Part shown: positions 23,081 through 34,115 of the stretch, one piece after another | How positions within the stretch are numbered: position 1 is the stretch's first letter | Layout of the letters: the number at the start of each line of letters is the position of its first letter | Source: Alitta virens | Taxonomy: Eukaryota; Annelida; Polychaeta; Phyllodocida; Nereididae | DNA length: 64,000 nucleotides | Reading direction: 5' to 3' | NCBI GenBank assembly: GCA_932294295.1 | Contig: OW028584.1 | Coordinates: 5,669,407 to 5,733,406, forward strand | Position numbers and translations under genes: made by a program | Notes under the pieces: model-generated | Told to the model about the DNA's origin: nothing | The model's database searches: none | What the model saw: only the letters and a program-made list of their open reading frames with translations

Positions 23081-23683
23081 AAAGAGTCTGATAAGCTGCC
23101 TAATGACAAATGTAGTCTGACAAGCTGCCTAATGACAAATGTAGTCTGACAAGCTGCCTAATGACAAAAGTAGTCTGACAAGCTGCCTAATGACAAAAGT
23201 AGTCTGACAAGCTGCCTAATGACAAATGTAGTCTGACAAGCTGCCTTATGACAAAAGTAGTCTGACAAGCTGCCTTATGACAAATAGTCTGACAAGCTGC
23301 CTAATGACAAAAGTAGTCTGACAAGCTGCCTAATGACAAAAGTAGTCTGACAAGCTGCCTAATGACAAATGTAGTCTGACAAGCTGCCTAATGACAAAAG
23401 TAGTCTGACAAGCTGCCTAATGACAAATGTAGTCTGACAAGCTGCCTAATAACAAATGTAGTCTGACAAGCTGCCTAATGACAAATGTAGTCTGACAAGC
23501 TGCCTAATGACAAAGGTAGTCTGACAAGCTGCCTAATGACAAATGTAGTCTGACAAGCTGCATTATGACAAATGTAGTCTGACAAGCTGCCTAATGACAA
23601 ATGTAGTCTGACAAGCTGCCTAATGACAAATGTAGTCTGACAAGCTGCCTAACGACAAAGGTTGTCTGACAAGCTGCCTAATG
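23081..23683. repeat. 29-bp satellite array (about 21 copies)
   Basis: Unit TAGTCTGACAAGCTGCCTAA plus TGACAAATG. Variation is concentrated at the A(A/T/G)G position before TAGTC and at CCTAATG/CCTTATG. Degenerate copies continue to about 24065 with other sequence between them. Confidence 0.97.
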
Positions 23684-24065
23684 ATGTCAGTAAATCCAAC
23701 AAGCTGAAACAGAAAGTAGTCTGACAGACTACCCCATAGTTGGAGTAGTCTCACAAGCTACCTCATGACAAGAGTCGTCTGACAAATTGCTTGATGATAA
23801 AAGTGTTGCGACACACTGCCACAAGCCAAGTTTGTCTGAAAAACTACTCCCAACAAGAATATTTTGACAAGTTGCCTAATGTGCAGTTTCAGATCTTGCA
23901 TCATTTTTTTATCTGGGTAGCATGCCAGATGGGATCAATACGATGGTGAAAAAGGTTGGAATAGTTGCCTAGAAATTCTACGCGAAGTAGTCTGTCAGGC
24001 TGCCTTATGACAAAGTAATCTGACAAGTTGCCTAAAGACAAAAGTAGTCTGACAAGCTGACTGCC
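23684..24065. repeat. Degenerate edge of the 29-bp satellite
   Basis: Scattered TAGTCTGACAAGCT- and GCCTAATG-like pieces with growing divergence. This is the pattern of an array edge escaping homogenisation. Confidence 0.7.
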
Positions 24066-24081
24066 AAAGTTGGAGAGATAC

Positions 24082-24182
24082 TACCCTGATGACATGCTAC
24101 GTCTGCCCAATGTCAGCCAGATGTTGGCTCGACGTTGTCCACATAGGACCGATGTCTACCGATGTCGCATGCTATCTGGGTA
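24082..24182. mobile_element. M2-like MITE, variant subfamily
   Basis: CCCTGATGACATGCTACGTC and GTCGCATGCTATCTGGGTA have M2-type ends but with GCATGCTA in place of GCATTCCA. GATGT motifs fill the centre. A second piece of this variant lies at 24349-24408. Confidence 0.6.
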
Positions 24183-24348
24183 GCCGATGTAGGATGTTAT
24201 CTGGAATGTGTCATGTTATCGGGGATCACCATGGAGCCAACGACAGGGAGGGGGGTGCAGGATAGTTCAAGTTAATGATGTTTAAACCTATGAGGTCATT
24301 AACGTCTAACTATGGTGTGGATATATAAGTATGGCTTGCAAGCGTAAC

Positions 24349-24408
24349 CCAGATGGTGTGTCCCATCGGATAAATAAGCGTCAAGATGACGTAGCATGCT
24401 ATCAGGGA
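24349..24408. mobile_element. M2-like variant, short copy
   Basis: ACCCAGATGGTGTGTCCCAT at the left, GTAGCATGCTATCAGGGA at the right. Only about 60 bp long, so internally deleted. Confidence 0.5.
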
Positions 24409-24531
24409 GAAAAATACTAGGTGTACATCATTTGGCTGTATCAATGAATGAGGGAGTTGTTCCATACATTGGACAGACCTGGATCTGCGGACGGCCAACT
24501 GGGTATTGTGTAGAAATCACACTTACGACTA

Positions 24532-24650
24532 CCCAGATAGCATTCCATGTCGGCCCATCATCGTTTTTATGTAGGCCACTGTTGTTACAACATCACATGA
24601 GCATCGCTGACATTACGCCCACATCGAAACAATTTGGAATGCTATTTGGT
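24532..24650. mobile_element. M2 MITE, copy 6
   Basis: TA-CCCAGATAGCATTCCATGTC at the left, CAATTTGGAATGCTATTTGG at the right. It accounts for part of the 141-codon open frame that crosses it. Confidence 0.85.
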
Positions 24651-25141
24651 TACCTCCTCACCAATTTAACTTTTGCAATCAACTACTTTACTTTTGTTCA
24701 CTGTAAATTTCTACTTTATAAAACTAAACACAAAGGATGTAACATTTTCTACAAGTTTCGATGTATTCTGCTCCAGCAACATCACAGCTTTTCCGAGATG
24801 TTTCACTTTAACACCGAATGAAATCTCCAGATAACAAGTTCAGTACCTGTAACATTGCAGACGTTTTGGGAGAATCATTACAAGACTCTCTTCCAGGAAA
24901 CGAATCTTTACCAAAAGTTAAGAAAGGATGACAAGTAATGTAAAATGTCAAACTTAGAGAAAGCTAGAAAACCAGCAACAGGCATTTTGCATTTTTAGCC
25001 TCCATTTCTTTTTTTTTTGCAAGTTTTATGTCATCATAAACCTTAGTGCGCGTTCAGTATATATGTTATATATATTTAAGTAAGTATATATCCACAAGTT
25101 TCTTGAAAAATATCAACAATAGAATTGTGCGAATCCTGAAC

Positions 25142-25262
25142 GCCGATAGCATTCCAAATCGCTACAATGTCGGCACGATGTCGTCGATGTCAAAACGATG
25201 TTGTAACGACGGCGACCGATATAGAAAAGACGCTGGCCCCATTTGGTATGCAGTTATCTATT
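25142..25262. mobile_element. M2 MITE, copy 7
   Basis: CCGATAGCATTCCAAATCGC at the left, CCCCATTTGGTATGCAGTTA at the right, with GCACGATGTCGTCGATGTC inside. The right end is diverged. Confidence 0.8.
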
Positions 25263-25324
25263 TCTGTGAGCAGTTTATTTATTTTTGAACCTATTATTTC
25301 ATTTTTATATTGTCTCAATGCTAC

Positions 25325-25458
25325 TGGTCAGAAGCAAGACTGTCAGGATGAGATGATAAGGCTTGGAGTCCACACCATGTTACACATTTACAACATTGGG
25401 TGGGTTTTTTTTACTTACCCAAGCATAGACACCCAGTTCAAGGTACACCCAGTCCACC
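25325..25458 (-). mobile_element. SINE-A/C core fragment (reverse)
   Basis: GATGATAAGGCTTGGAGTCC, ACACCATGTTACACATTTAC and AGCATAGACACCCAGTTCA are the reverse of the shared 3' region and core. It ends where a TATC array begins. Confidence 0.8.
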
Positions 25459-25595
25459 ATAGCTATCTATCTATCTATCTACCTATCTATCTATCTATCC
25501 ATCTATTCATCTGTCTATCTACTATCTACTATCTACTGTCTACTATCTACTATCTACTATCTATCTATCTACTATCTATCTATCTATCTTTCTGT
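25459..25595. repeat. (TATC)/(TACTATC) microsatellite
   Basis: About 135 bp of TATC with an internal run of CTACTATCTA heptamers. Confidence 0.95.
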
Positions 25596-25830
25596 TGCTT
25601 ATTACAGACAAAGTTATAAAGTATGATCTCGCGTAATATATTGACATTGACCATAAGATAGATTGGTCAGTTTAGCCCGTTAGCGGATACATGTATCTGT
25701 CAGAATATGAGAGCAATGCAAATACTATGCAGGAGACTGGGGAATCACATAAATGTATTGAATGTTAATATTTAATACAATACAATGTACATAGCAGAGA
25801 AGATTATGAACTCAAATGTAATAGCCGAAC

Positions 25831-26130
25831 AACAACTGGGTGGCCTAATGGTTAAGGCATCAACTAATTCCACGTTGGCCAACTTTGAAGGTCGCGGGAC
25901 CCTGGTTCGATCCCTGGTCCGGGCACTCTTCACGCACTACATCCCAGTTATTTTGATGTCGATTGCATGAGACGTTAAATGGAGGTGCCTTGTACTCGGT
26001 GTCTATGATGACCCCACCCATGTGGTAAGTGCGTAACATGGTGTGGACTCCAAGCAGCCTTATCATCTCATCATTACATCTGCCTCTGGCAGCTGGTCAT
26101 TTAAGCAAAGCCCAAAACCAGTAGCATTGA
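25831..26130 (+). mobile_element. SINE-A copy 7 (near full length)
   Basis: A box GGTGGCCTAATGGTTAAGGC, exact B box GGTTCGATCCC, body, GTCGATTGCATGAGACG, a core shortened by a small deletion around 26010, CATGGTGTGGACTCCAAGC, and end CCAGTAGCATTGAGA. It supplies the uninterrupted sequence used to read the M1 insertion at 20047. Confidence 0.93.
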
Positions 26131-26175
26131 GATATTATAGACGCCTTCGACATCAGACACAATAGAAGTATAGTC

Positions 26176-26245
26176 TATATCAGTATTGTATTGTATTGTA
26201 TTGTATTGTATTGTAGTGTATTGTAGTGTATTTTATTGTATTGTA
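26176..26245. repeat. (TATTG)n microsatellite
   Basis: About fourteen GTATT pentamers with few substitutions. Confidence 0.9.
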
Positions 26246-26261
26246 TAAAGCTACCAGTCTT

Positions 26262-26380
26262 CAGCTCATATGACCAGCTTTAGGCAGATGTAATGATGAG
26301 ATGACAAGGCTTGGAGTCCACACCAGGTAAATGTATTAACCCCATGGGTGGGGCTTTCGCTTGCCTCAGCATATATCTAC
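26262..26380 (-). mobile_element. SINE-A 3' fragment (reverse)
   Basis: TCATATGACCAGCTTTAGGC, GATGACAAGGCTTGGAGTCC, CCATGGGTGGGGCTTTCGCT and TGCCTCAGCAT match the reverse of the SINE-A end and core. Confidence 0.85.
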
Positions 26381-26444
26381 CAGCCAACCAACGTTATAAT
26401 CATTACTGCCAAATGCTATGAAATACAGCCAAATCATGTACTTA

Positions 26445-26899
26445 CAGGGTGCGGCATAAAAAACTTGCACCAGTAGCTAGTGCTAGCTCTTTTGTTATTG
26501 CCTCAATTGACAGTGATTGCATGCAGCTGCAATCATACACACAATAGAATAATAGTCCCCAATTATCTTTATGAATACATTTTCTTGCTTCCACAACAAT
26601 TATAGATAATATGGATCTAAGTATAGCAAATGCACACTTATCACACCCTTGGGTAATTTTTTAATGAGGAAATCTCTTATTTGTAAGCTTTTCTGCAATT
26701 AGAGACACCATGCAAGCAGACAGAAATCTGGCTTCTGTGGTATGTGTCACTCAGAACAAGCCCTGCAGCATACACTCTCTCAATAATTCAGACACTACTA
26801 AATGTGGCACATCTTTAAAAGACCTCATAAGCATTTGAGTAACCTACAGCTATCCCAAAAGAGGAGATGCCTGGTGCAAGTTTTTAGGCCATCACAATT
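26445..26899. mobile_element. Candidate mariner-like MITE
   Basis: The left end (CAGGGTGCGGCATAAAAAAC, then TTGCACCAG) is inverted at the right (CTGGTGCAAG, TTTTTAGGCCATCAC). Both ends are flanked by TA. Ends of the CAGGGTG..CATAAAAA type are common in the mariner/Tc1 group. The 455-bp body has no transposase. Confidence 0.7.
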
Positions 26900-27274
26900 T
26901 ACTTGGCTTGAGTGATTGTTTACTCCATTTAAGGAAAAAGAACGTTGCTTGCAATACAACCAGTCTTAAGAGGCAAACAATTGCATAACTGAACTTGCTA
27001 CACTTCGTTGCATTCGACTGTAACGCAGACACATAGATAAATACAGAATACACATTATTACTAACTAAGTGATCTCATATATTTCCCTAATTGACCATTA
27101 AGGCTCATCTAGCTGAGGTTTTATAGAGTGATATGAAAGGTAGAACAGGGTTCATGACACTGAGCTATAAATAATTCATCCATACACAGAGGCAAACCAT
27201 GATAAGTTTTTGTGTATATTATGAATCAGTAAAGTGTATCATGAATTATTCCTCATCTTCTACATTAATTGATT

Positions 27275-27530
27275 CAAGAATTTATTACCAGATAATGATT
27301 ACACGATTTTATAAATACGTAATATTACATTCAATGAATAATACTGGTATGCTTACGCCATCTGGTGTATTTGCCTTTACAATAAATATTACAGAAAATC
27401 CTATTTATATTGTAAGTACTGTTACTGGTGACAAAATACACTTAATTATATAGATACTATAAGATATATACAGAACTAAAGTTATTAGATATTAAAAAGT
27501 TAAGTTATTAGCAATCGCACTTATATAAAT
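27275..27530. repeat. Dispersed repeat R3, copy 1
   Basis: Ordered matches to 53368-53636: GATTCAAGAAT, ACAATAAATATTA, TTACTGTTACTGGT-like, ACACTTAATTATATAGATA, TATATACAGAA, GTTATTAGATA. It is AT-rich and unclassified; it may be part of an older transposon. Confidence 0.75.
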
Positions 27531-28423
27531 CTTAAAAAGCAATCATGGTTTTTGCTTTATACTTTATACTAAGATCATAGTACTGTTCACCTAAAATTGT
27601 GATATAAATATGAATGATATTAGAGTATAAATTATTGCCAAGCCAATTTCATAGTTTTTTTTATTTCTCTCTTTCATACCAATTGGTTATATTCTGTTTT
27701 ACACCAATATACATCATTTTATGCTTCATGGCTTTTTTTTTTTTATTGTGTGTGTTTTCTGTTTGTTTCTGCAGATAAGTTAATAAATAAATTCAATTCA
27801 ATTTATTGCAATATATTTCCATTCAACTTCTATAAGCCAAAGTAGGTGTCTTTTCCGAAGGAGCATTCACACTGTCACGGATAAGACCTACGTATGACCA
27901 AGGACGTAAAAAATTGGCTATACGTGCTCACTCGTAGCAAGATATTAAAAAAATTGCCAGGCATTATACCAATACTATATCCCCTCTTTTGCAAGATACT
28001 GTATTATATCAGAGATTCTTTAAAAATTTTCTCATTTTAGACATTCGAAATGCTTGGTCCCTCCGGCCATACCACTGAGACAGCACCCGCGGGTCCGGAT
28101 CGGAAAAAACTTGCATTAGTTTCCCAAAAGCTCTTTAGGCAAAGACGTCGAAATCCCCAGTAGGTTTCTTGCAAAATACATTGGCTTGAACATCTGGAAC
28201 TACATTTTACATCTTCATGTAATTGTCCTAAGGCTGTTATCAATTACAGCAATATGAATTATGATTGCCTAAATCCAAATAAAGAAGTCTATTTTTACAT
28301 CTGTTATCAAAATACCTGTAGCGCTATGCAATATTAATAATGATAATTATTATAATATTATTTTCACGCTCTTATTTGCAGCGGCTTTCATATTGTATAG
28401 CAAAATAAAAGTGCGTCATAAGG
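27531..28423. other. No feature recognised
   Basis: Nearly 900 bp of AT-rich sequence. A slightly GC-richer patch lies at 28050-28110. The open frames are short and uninformative. Confidence 0.45.
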
Positions 28424-28505
28424 ACTGTCTGTCTGTCTATCCATCTATCGATCTGTCTACCTGTCTATATATCTATCTATCTATATATATATCTCTATCT
28501 ATCTA

Positions 28506-28556
<51 letters not shown>
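28424..28556. repeat. (TATC)n microsatellite
   Basis: About 130 bp of TATC/TGTC units. Confidence 0.95.
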
Positions 28557-28623
28557 CTGAAAGGATCTGACACTCTTAGCTCCATTAACGGCGTGCTGCG
28601 CTGAACTTTTTCCCAGCATCTTG

Positions 28624-28705
28624 AACGTGACGCGTCATATTTTTGACGTCGTGACCTGTCATGTGAGAGGTCATGACGTGACGTTGACGTCTGTGTCGTC
28701 ATTGG
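28624..28705. promoter_or_regulatory. Cluster of TGACG/CGTCA half-sites
   Basis: In about 80 bp there are at least seven TGACG or CGTCA pentamers, including TTGACGTCGTGACC and ACGTTGACGTCTG. These resemble CREB/ATF half-sites (the full site is TGACGTCA). No perfect 8-mer is present and no gene is attached; the cluster may equally be a decayed tandem repeat. Confidence 0.35.
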
Positions 28706-29518
28706 CGACTTCCGTGTCATGAGAAAATGTCAATCTTCAGAAAGCTGCACAGAGCTATCTCTGGGTGAAATTGAGCAAATAATATATGAAAATGTTGGGT
28801 ATATGTTGTTCTTTAATAATAAAAATAGGGAAATTCTTATTGAAATATTATTTATCTCTGTGTAATCACTATGCATAATGTGATATAAACATTTTTTGTA
28901 TTTATCTATTCAGAATGACATGTATATATCGCTTTGTGGACTGCATTTACCACAAGAAACAGCAAGGAACACAAGTGGTTCAGACCAGTAAAACAATAAC
29001 AATAAAATCATATATAGCGTCAACAAGTAATTAAAAATTCAAATTATTATGTCAATCAACTTTTGGGCTTTTAATTAATAAAATTAATGAAAAAAATTTA
29101 GCTTTTGTATAATTTTTCTGAAATTGTCTCCTATATTAAGAAGAAAAAAAACACCAGTAAATGTCAAAGACCTGCAAGAAAAGCACCTTAAAAGCCATAG
29201 GTGGAAACTGCTTTTAAGTCTAGTTTTATTGGCTTCGTTTATTTGAAGTGCAGCTACTCAGTTTAGCCAGGAGCGCATAGTTGCGCCCTAAAAACATCCA
29301 GTAAGCCAAATTATCTTTTACTAAACTGTTAGCAAGTGTTCCTACCTTTAAATAATATTCTATATAACGTCCAAAACTTCAGATCAAATGCTTTTTTCGC
29401 CAGATTCTATCATACCCCTTTTAATTATTTACTTTTGTGTATATTCCTATTAAAATTATTCTAGAACTGTTCAAAGCTGGTCATTCATGGAACAATCAAT
29501 ACTCATACTACTATATTT
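28706..29518. other. No feature recognised
   Basis: AT-rich unique sequence with short poly-A and poly-T runs. Confidence 0.5.
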
Positions 29519-29561
<43 letters not shown>

Positions 29562-29563
29562 AA
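29519..29563. repeat. (AATC)n microsatellite
   Basis: Eleven tandem AATC units, nearly pure. Confidence 0.95.
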
Positions 29564-29659
29564 ATCAATTAATCGACCTCACTGATTATAATTCGAAAAA
29601 TTTTCAGTGTACAAAATCAGCAGGATTGTGTTTAAATAAAGGTGCTTTATTGCTTGTTC

Positions 29660-30122
29660 TCATCTGTTCTATTCTATTCTATTCTATTCCATTATATTCT
29701 TTTCTGTTCTATTCTATTCCATACTATTCTATTCAATTTTTTTCTGTTCTATATTATTAAATTATTTTCTGTTCTATTCTGTTCTATTCTATTCTTTTCT
29801 GTTATATTCTATTTTATTCTATTATTTTCTGTTCTATTCTATTATATTCTTTTCTTTTCTATTCTGTTCTATTCTATTCCATTATATTTTATTATATTCT
29901 ATTATTTTCTGTTCTATTATATTCTATTCTTTTCTGTTCTATTCTATTCTATTTTATTCTATTATTTTCTGTTCTATTCTATTCTTTTCTATTCTATTCT
30001 ATTCTATTCTATTCTTTTCTTTTCTGTTCTATTCTATTCTGTTCTAATTTATTCTATCCTATTCTTTTCTATTCTATTCTATTCTATTCTTTTCTGTTCT
30101 ATTCTATTCTATTCTATTCTGT
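29660..30122. repeat. (ATTCT)n pentanucleotide array
   Basis: About 460 bp of TCTAT/TCTGT/TTTTC-type pentamers with recurrent blocks such as TTCTGTTCTATTCTATTCT. The 199-codon open frame across it is only translated repeat (ILFYS-type). Confidence 0.95.
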
Positions 30123-30612
30123 TGACAAGAAAGCCGCCTGGGCTGTGCATGAGTTTCTTGCAAGCCACACATAGAATTTTCCGACCATGGAATATCCTTC
30201 CATCTCAACACGACATCGGTCTTTTACGGTTGGTAAAATAACTTGAAATGCTACATGTTGGCTTTAAAATTTAGACAGAAAAATTCAGGACATTTGAGTT
30301 ATGCTTGTTTTGTTCTTCATATTCTGCCGAACTTTTCAAAAACACGTTCCGAAAACAGATTTTTAAAAGCTTCCATAAGCAGTGAAACACATAGGTGTGG
30401 TTTTAGCTTTGGTGATATCAATATGAAATTTTTAATTTTTATTTTGTCTTTATATAGTTTATTCTACACCTGCCTTGTATTTTCAATGTATGTGGTTTAT
30501 GAATGGGTGATTCTAAACTTGGTCTAAAATATATTTATTGATTAAAATTATATTCTTATTTGTATTGTTTCATTTTTTTTTTCCTTCATAATTTATTTTG
30601 AAATCATATTCA
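30123..30612. other. Unique sequence with an uninformative 94-codon frame
   Basis: The frame 30243-30527 (+) is AT-rich, hydrophobic near its end and unlike any family I can name. There is no clear splice or promoter context, so I do not call a gene. Confidence 0.4.
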
Positions 30613-30765
30613 TACATGGCCAAATGTGCCACGTGCATTTTCCATGAGAAGGATAAACGCATGGAAAACGCATGGTTTTAAGCTAATTATAATGAGGCAA
30701 AAACCGTACGTTTTCCATGTTTATCCAAACGCATGGAAAACGCACATGGCAAGTTTGGCCATGTA
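30613..30765. mobile_element. M1 MITE, copy 6 (long form)
   Basis: TA-CATGGCCAAATGTGCCACG at the left, GCAAGTTTGGCCATG-TA at the right, and the usual TAATTATAATGAGGC centre. Confidence 0.93.
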
Positions 30766-31224
30766 TTTAATCTTCATTATTCATCTCTTTATTTGTTCCT
30801 CATTATTTTTATTTACACAATATTCTAATTTCTTCATTTATTCATTTGTCATTTATTATTAATTCATCTATCATTCATTCATTCATTCTTTCATTCATTC
30901 AATTTATCTAAAAATTTAAAGGGCACTGCTGTAAAACAGTTATACTAAAAGAGCATTTTACACTTGTAAAATATAGTTATCAATAAATAATACTTGTTTT
31001 CTGCAATGGCCATAGATTCACCAGATTCACCAAGCTGGGACCTCACACTTGTGCTCCCAGCATGCATCACTATCCCGCTCTGTTGCCAGTAACAACCATC
31101 ACTTCCGGTGACAACACCCGATGGTGTCATGAGCGACCCCCTGCCTTGGGGTAACTCGTCTGTAATGACCATTAATACTGGGATCAGCAGAATTGGTCAA
31201 CCAAAAAAAAAAAAAACATTATAG
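30766..31224. other. ATTC-rich edge, then a GC-richer unexplained patch
   Basis: 30862-30902 is an (ATTC)n run. 31010-31190 is clearly GC-richer than its surroundings (CCAGCATGCATCACTATCCC), but no coherent exon was recognised on either strand. Confidence 0.4.
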
Positions 31225-31379
31225 TACGTGGCCAATTGTGCCACGTGCTTTTTCCATGAAAAGGATTAACGCATGGAAAACGCATGGTTTTTGCCTAATT
31301 ATAATGAGCTAAAAACCACGCGTTTTCCATGCATTTATCCAAATACATGGAAAACGCACGTGGCACATTTGGCCATGTA
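31225..31379. mobile_element. M1 MITE, copy 7 (long form)
   Basis: TA-CGTGGCCAATTGTGCCACG at the left, CACGTGGCACATTTGGCCATG-TA at the right, around GCCTAATTATAATGAGC. Confidence 0.93.
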
Positions 31380-32108
31380 GGATCCATGAAAAATATCCAC
31401 CCGTTTCTTGGCCACATTTTCTCATAAAAGGCTCGGAGCAGCACAAAATTGACCGAATTATTGGAAGCAATTCGAAAATCCCAACTTTCTAGCAGATAAA
31501 ACCCTGTACCAATAAAAGTCAAGTTTTCCATCTTTCCAATGACATTTTTATCTCTTTTTGCCATCTTGTCATCAGCATGGCTATTCGTTATGGACACAGT
31601 ATGGTACCAGTTAATTTCAATTTTTTTTTCTTCTAAGTGTTTATATAATTACACCTGCATCACTTCTATTGCAGATAATAAATTATTCCTGCTCACTGAC
31701 GCTCGGATCAAAGAAGCCTGCTGTTTCACAGGAATAACTGAATAAAATCCACGGAATTTTTAATTTCTTATTATCATATTGCTCTCAGCCAATCAGAAGC
31801 CAGGATTTCCGTCAGTCATTTAAATATAGATCCATCATCCTATCATATGACATCTTTCCAAAGGTTAATTGCATAAATTACAGAATGTCAACAGAGTAAG
31901 CTAATATAGCATTTCATGATAGGCTGATGTTAAGTCTAACTGATAGATTTAACAGTTCCAGCTACATATTGAAAGGTCAAGAACCAATTTAGAGTTTCGT
32001 GTAAGTTATATATGGAGCTTCCAATCAATTCTGAAAGTTCATGCTGAATAAGAAATATTTGCAATTGCCTTTGAATCCATATGTGTGTGAGCTGATATGC
32101 CATGCTCT
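31380..32108. other. No feature recognised
   Basis: AT-rich unique sequence up to the start of a CAAT/TATC array. Confidence 0.5.
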
Positions 32109-32143
<35 letters not shown>

Positions 32144-32285
32144 TATCTATATATCTATCTATCTATCTATCTATCTAACCATCTATCTATCTATCGATCT
32201 ATCTAACCATCTATCTATCTATCTATCTATCTAACCATCTATCTATCTATCGATCTATCTATCTGTCTATCTATCTGTCTATCTG

Positions 32286-32323
<38 letters not shown>

Positions 32324-32579
32324 CATCTATCTACTATCTATCCATCTATCTACTATCTATCTATCTATCTATCTATCCATCTATTTACTATCTATTTACT
32401 ATCTATCTATCTATCTAAATATCTATCTATCTATCTATCTACTACCTATCTATCTATCTATCTATATATATATATATATATCAATCAATCTATCTATCTA
32501 TCTACTATCTATCTACTATCTATCTCTCTATTCACATATTCATCTATCTATCTATCTACCTATCTACTTACCTAGCTAC

Positions 32580-32612
<33 letters not shown>

Positions 32613-32755
32613 CATCTATCTACTATCTATCTATCTATCTGTCTGTCTGTCTGTCTAGCTGTCTGTCTAGCTGTATGTCTGTCGATCTTTCTATCTATAT
32701 ATCTACCTATCTACCTATCTACCTACCTACCAACCTACCTATCTACACTAATGGA
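32109..32755. repeat. (CAAT)n to (TATC)n compound microsatellite
   Basis: About 650 bp: nine CAAT units, then TATC with repeated blocks CTAACCATCTATC and CATCTATCTACTATC, an (AT)n segment near 32463, then TGTC/TACC variants. Confidence 0.95.
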
Positions 32756-33339
32756 CTTTAAAAACGCATAGGTAAAACATGTTGTACAACCCCGAGATAA
32801 TACAATTACAATTTCTACTTAGCGTTTGCAAAATATTTGTTTATTGGTCAAAAAGGTAACCCACTCACCCTTGAAATACTAATGGAAAGCATGTACTCCC
32901 ACATTGAAAATGTCCATGTTCTTGGTTCATGAAATTACAGAAGCATGTAGTTTCCATTAGCATATGATGTGGTGCATAGTTTGTGTCACAATGCACGCAT
33001 TATGTCCCATTGGCGAATGAGCTTGCAAAAGTCATTTGACAACATTTACACGACCACACAGCGACGTAGGGAGACTAGCAATTGTGTAAGGACAATTTCA
33101 TTGAAAAACAGAACAGGGAAAATCCATTGTACCACAGCAAAGTCAATGGATTGGATGAGAGCCCAAGGTTTTTCTGACGTCACAATGTGTCACGTGATGC
33201 CCTACAATGGGACCCGGATTTAAGGCCATCTCACTATTAAAGATCCCTCTTTATTCGAACTTAAAATAGACAACTATAGTCAGACTGCTTAGTTTAGCCA
33301 GTGGCAGGTAAGCTAAGAAAAAAGAATAAAATAATCCTT
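32756..33339. other. No feature recognised
   Basis: Unique sequence; an 84-codon frame at 32969-33223 (+) has no recognisable similarity. Confidence 0.45.
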
Positions 33340-33597
33340 GTCAAAAAGTGAAATTTGTAATACAGACACATCCAAAAAAGCTGCATTACAAACACAACAG
33401 GCACACACACGAAATAAATTAATTTGAAATAACAAGATTATAAACTCTAATACTTCTACAAAAAAACGAATTTCTGAAAACTATACTTGTTCATTGAACT
33501 GGTAGGGCTACCTTCATCCACATCTTAACAATGCATAATAGGATGGTGGCCGAGGAGTACACTTCGCGGTCTCGTGGTTGCGTGGGGAGACAGTTAC

Positions 33598-33820
33598 TTT
33601 CGCACCACGACAGTCCCTACTTTTGCACCACGACAGTCCCAACTTTCGCACCACGACAGTCCCAACTTTCGCACCACGACAGTCCCAACTTTCGCACCAC
33701 GACAGTCCCAACTTTCACACCACGACAGTCCCAACTTTCGCACCACGACAGTCCCAACTTTCGCACCACGACAGTCCCAACTTTTGCACCACGACAGTCC
33801 CAACTTTCGCACCACGACAG
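33598..33820. repeat. 23-bp minisatellite in the foldback left arm
   Basis: About ten copies of CACCACGACAGTCCCAAC plus TTTCG, with few substitutions. Open frames occur on both strands here and are artefacts of the repeat. Confidence 0.95.
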
Positions 33821-34004
33821 TTTTATCTAGAATACTGGTTAATACCTTTTTGGAAATGTGAGTTCTTAAGCTGCTAGTTGATTTAGTATCATATTTCGAC
33901 AGCTTTTAAGTTGTGTACACTTGGTTTTGAGACCAGCCAAAGGTATAAGTACATAATGCACACCTGAAAGGTTTCTTATTGATGTGACAAATAATGCATT
34001 CTGT

Positions 34005-34115
34005 AAAGGGGGAGGAGGGGGAGGAGGGGAGGAGGAGGAGGAGGAGGAGGAGGAGGAGGAGGAGGAGGAGGAGGAGGAGGAGGAGGAGGAGGAGGAGGAG
34101 GAGAAGGGGAGGAGG
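34005..34115. repeat. (GGA)n purine tract
   Basis: About 110 bp of nearly pure GGA/GGGGA on the plus strand, forming the centre of the foldback element. It translates as poly-Glu or poly-Leu, not a gene. The tract could form triplex or G-quadruplex structures. Confidence 0.95.

Noticed and set aside
23081..23683. CRISPR-like regular spacing of 29-bp repeats
   Set aside because: Units are directly adjacent with no unique spacers, there are no cas genes, and the context is animal-like.
24396..24821. 141-codon frame
   Set aside because: An M2 MITE crosses its middle and the rest has no recognisable similarity.
25831..25925. tRNA-like gene with exact B box
   Set aside because: It belongs to the SINE-A family, with the conserved body downstream in many copies.
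29642..30241. 199-codon hydrophobic frame
   Set aside because: Almost all of it is the ATTCT array; the non-repeat end has no recognisable domain.
30945..31172. 75-codon reverse frame in a GC-richer patch
   Set aside because: Neither strand gives a convincing exon or known family; recorded only as an unexplained patch.
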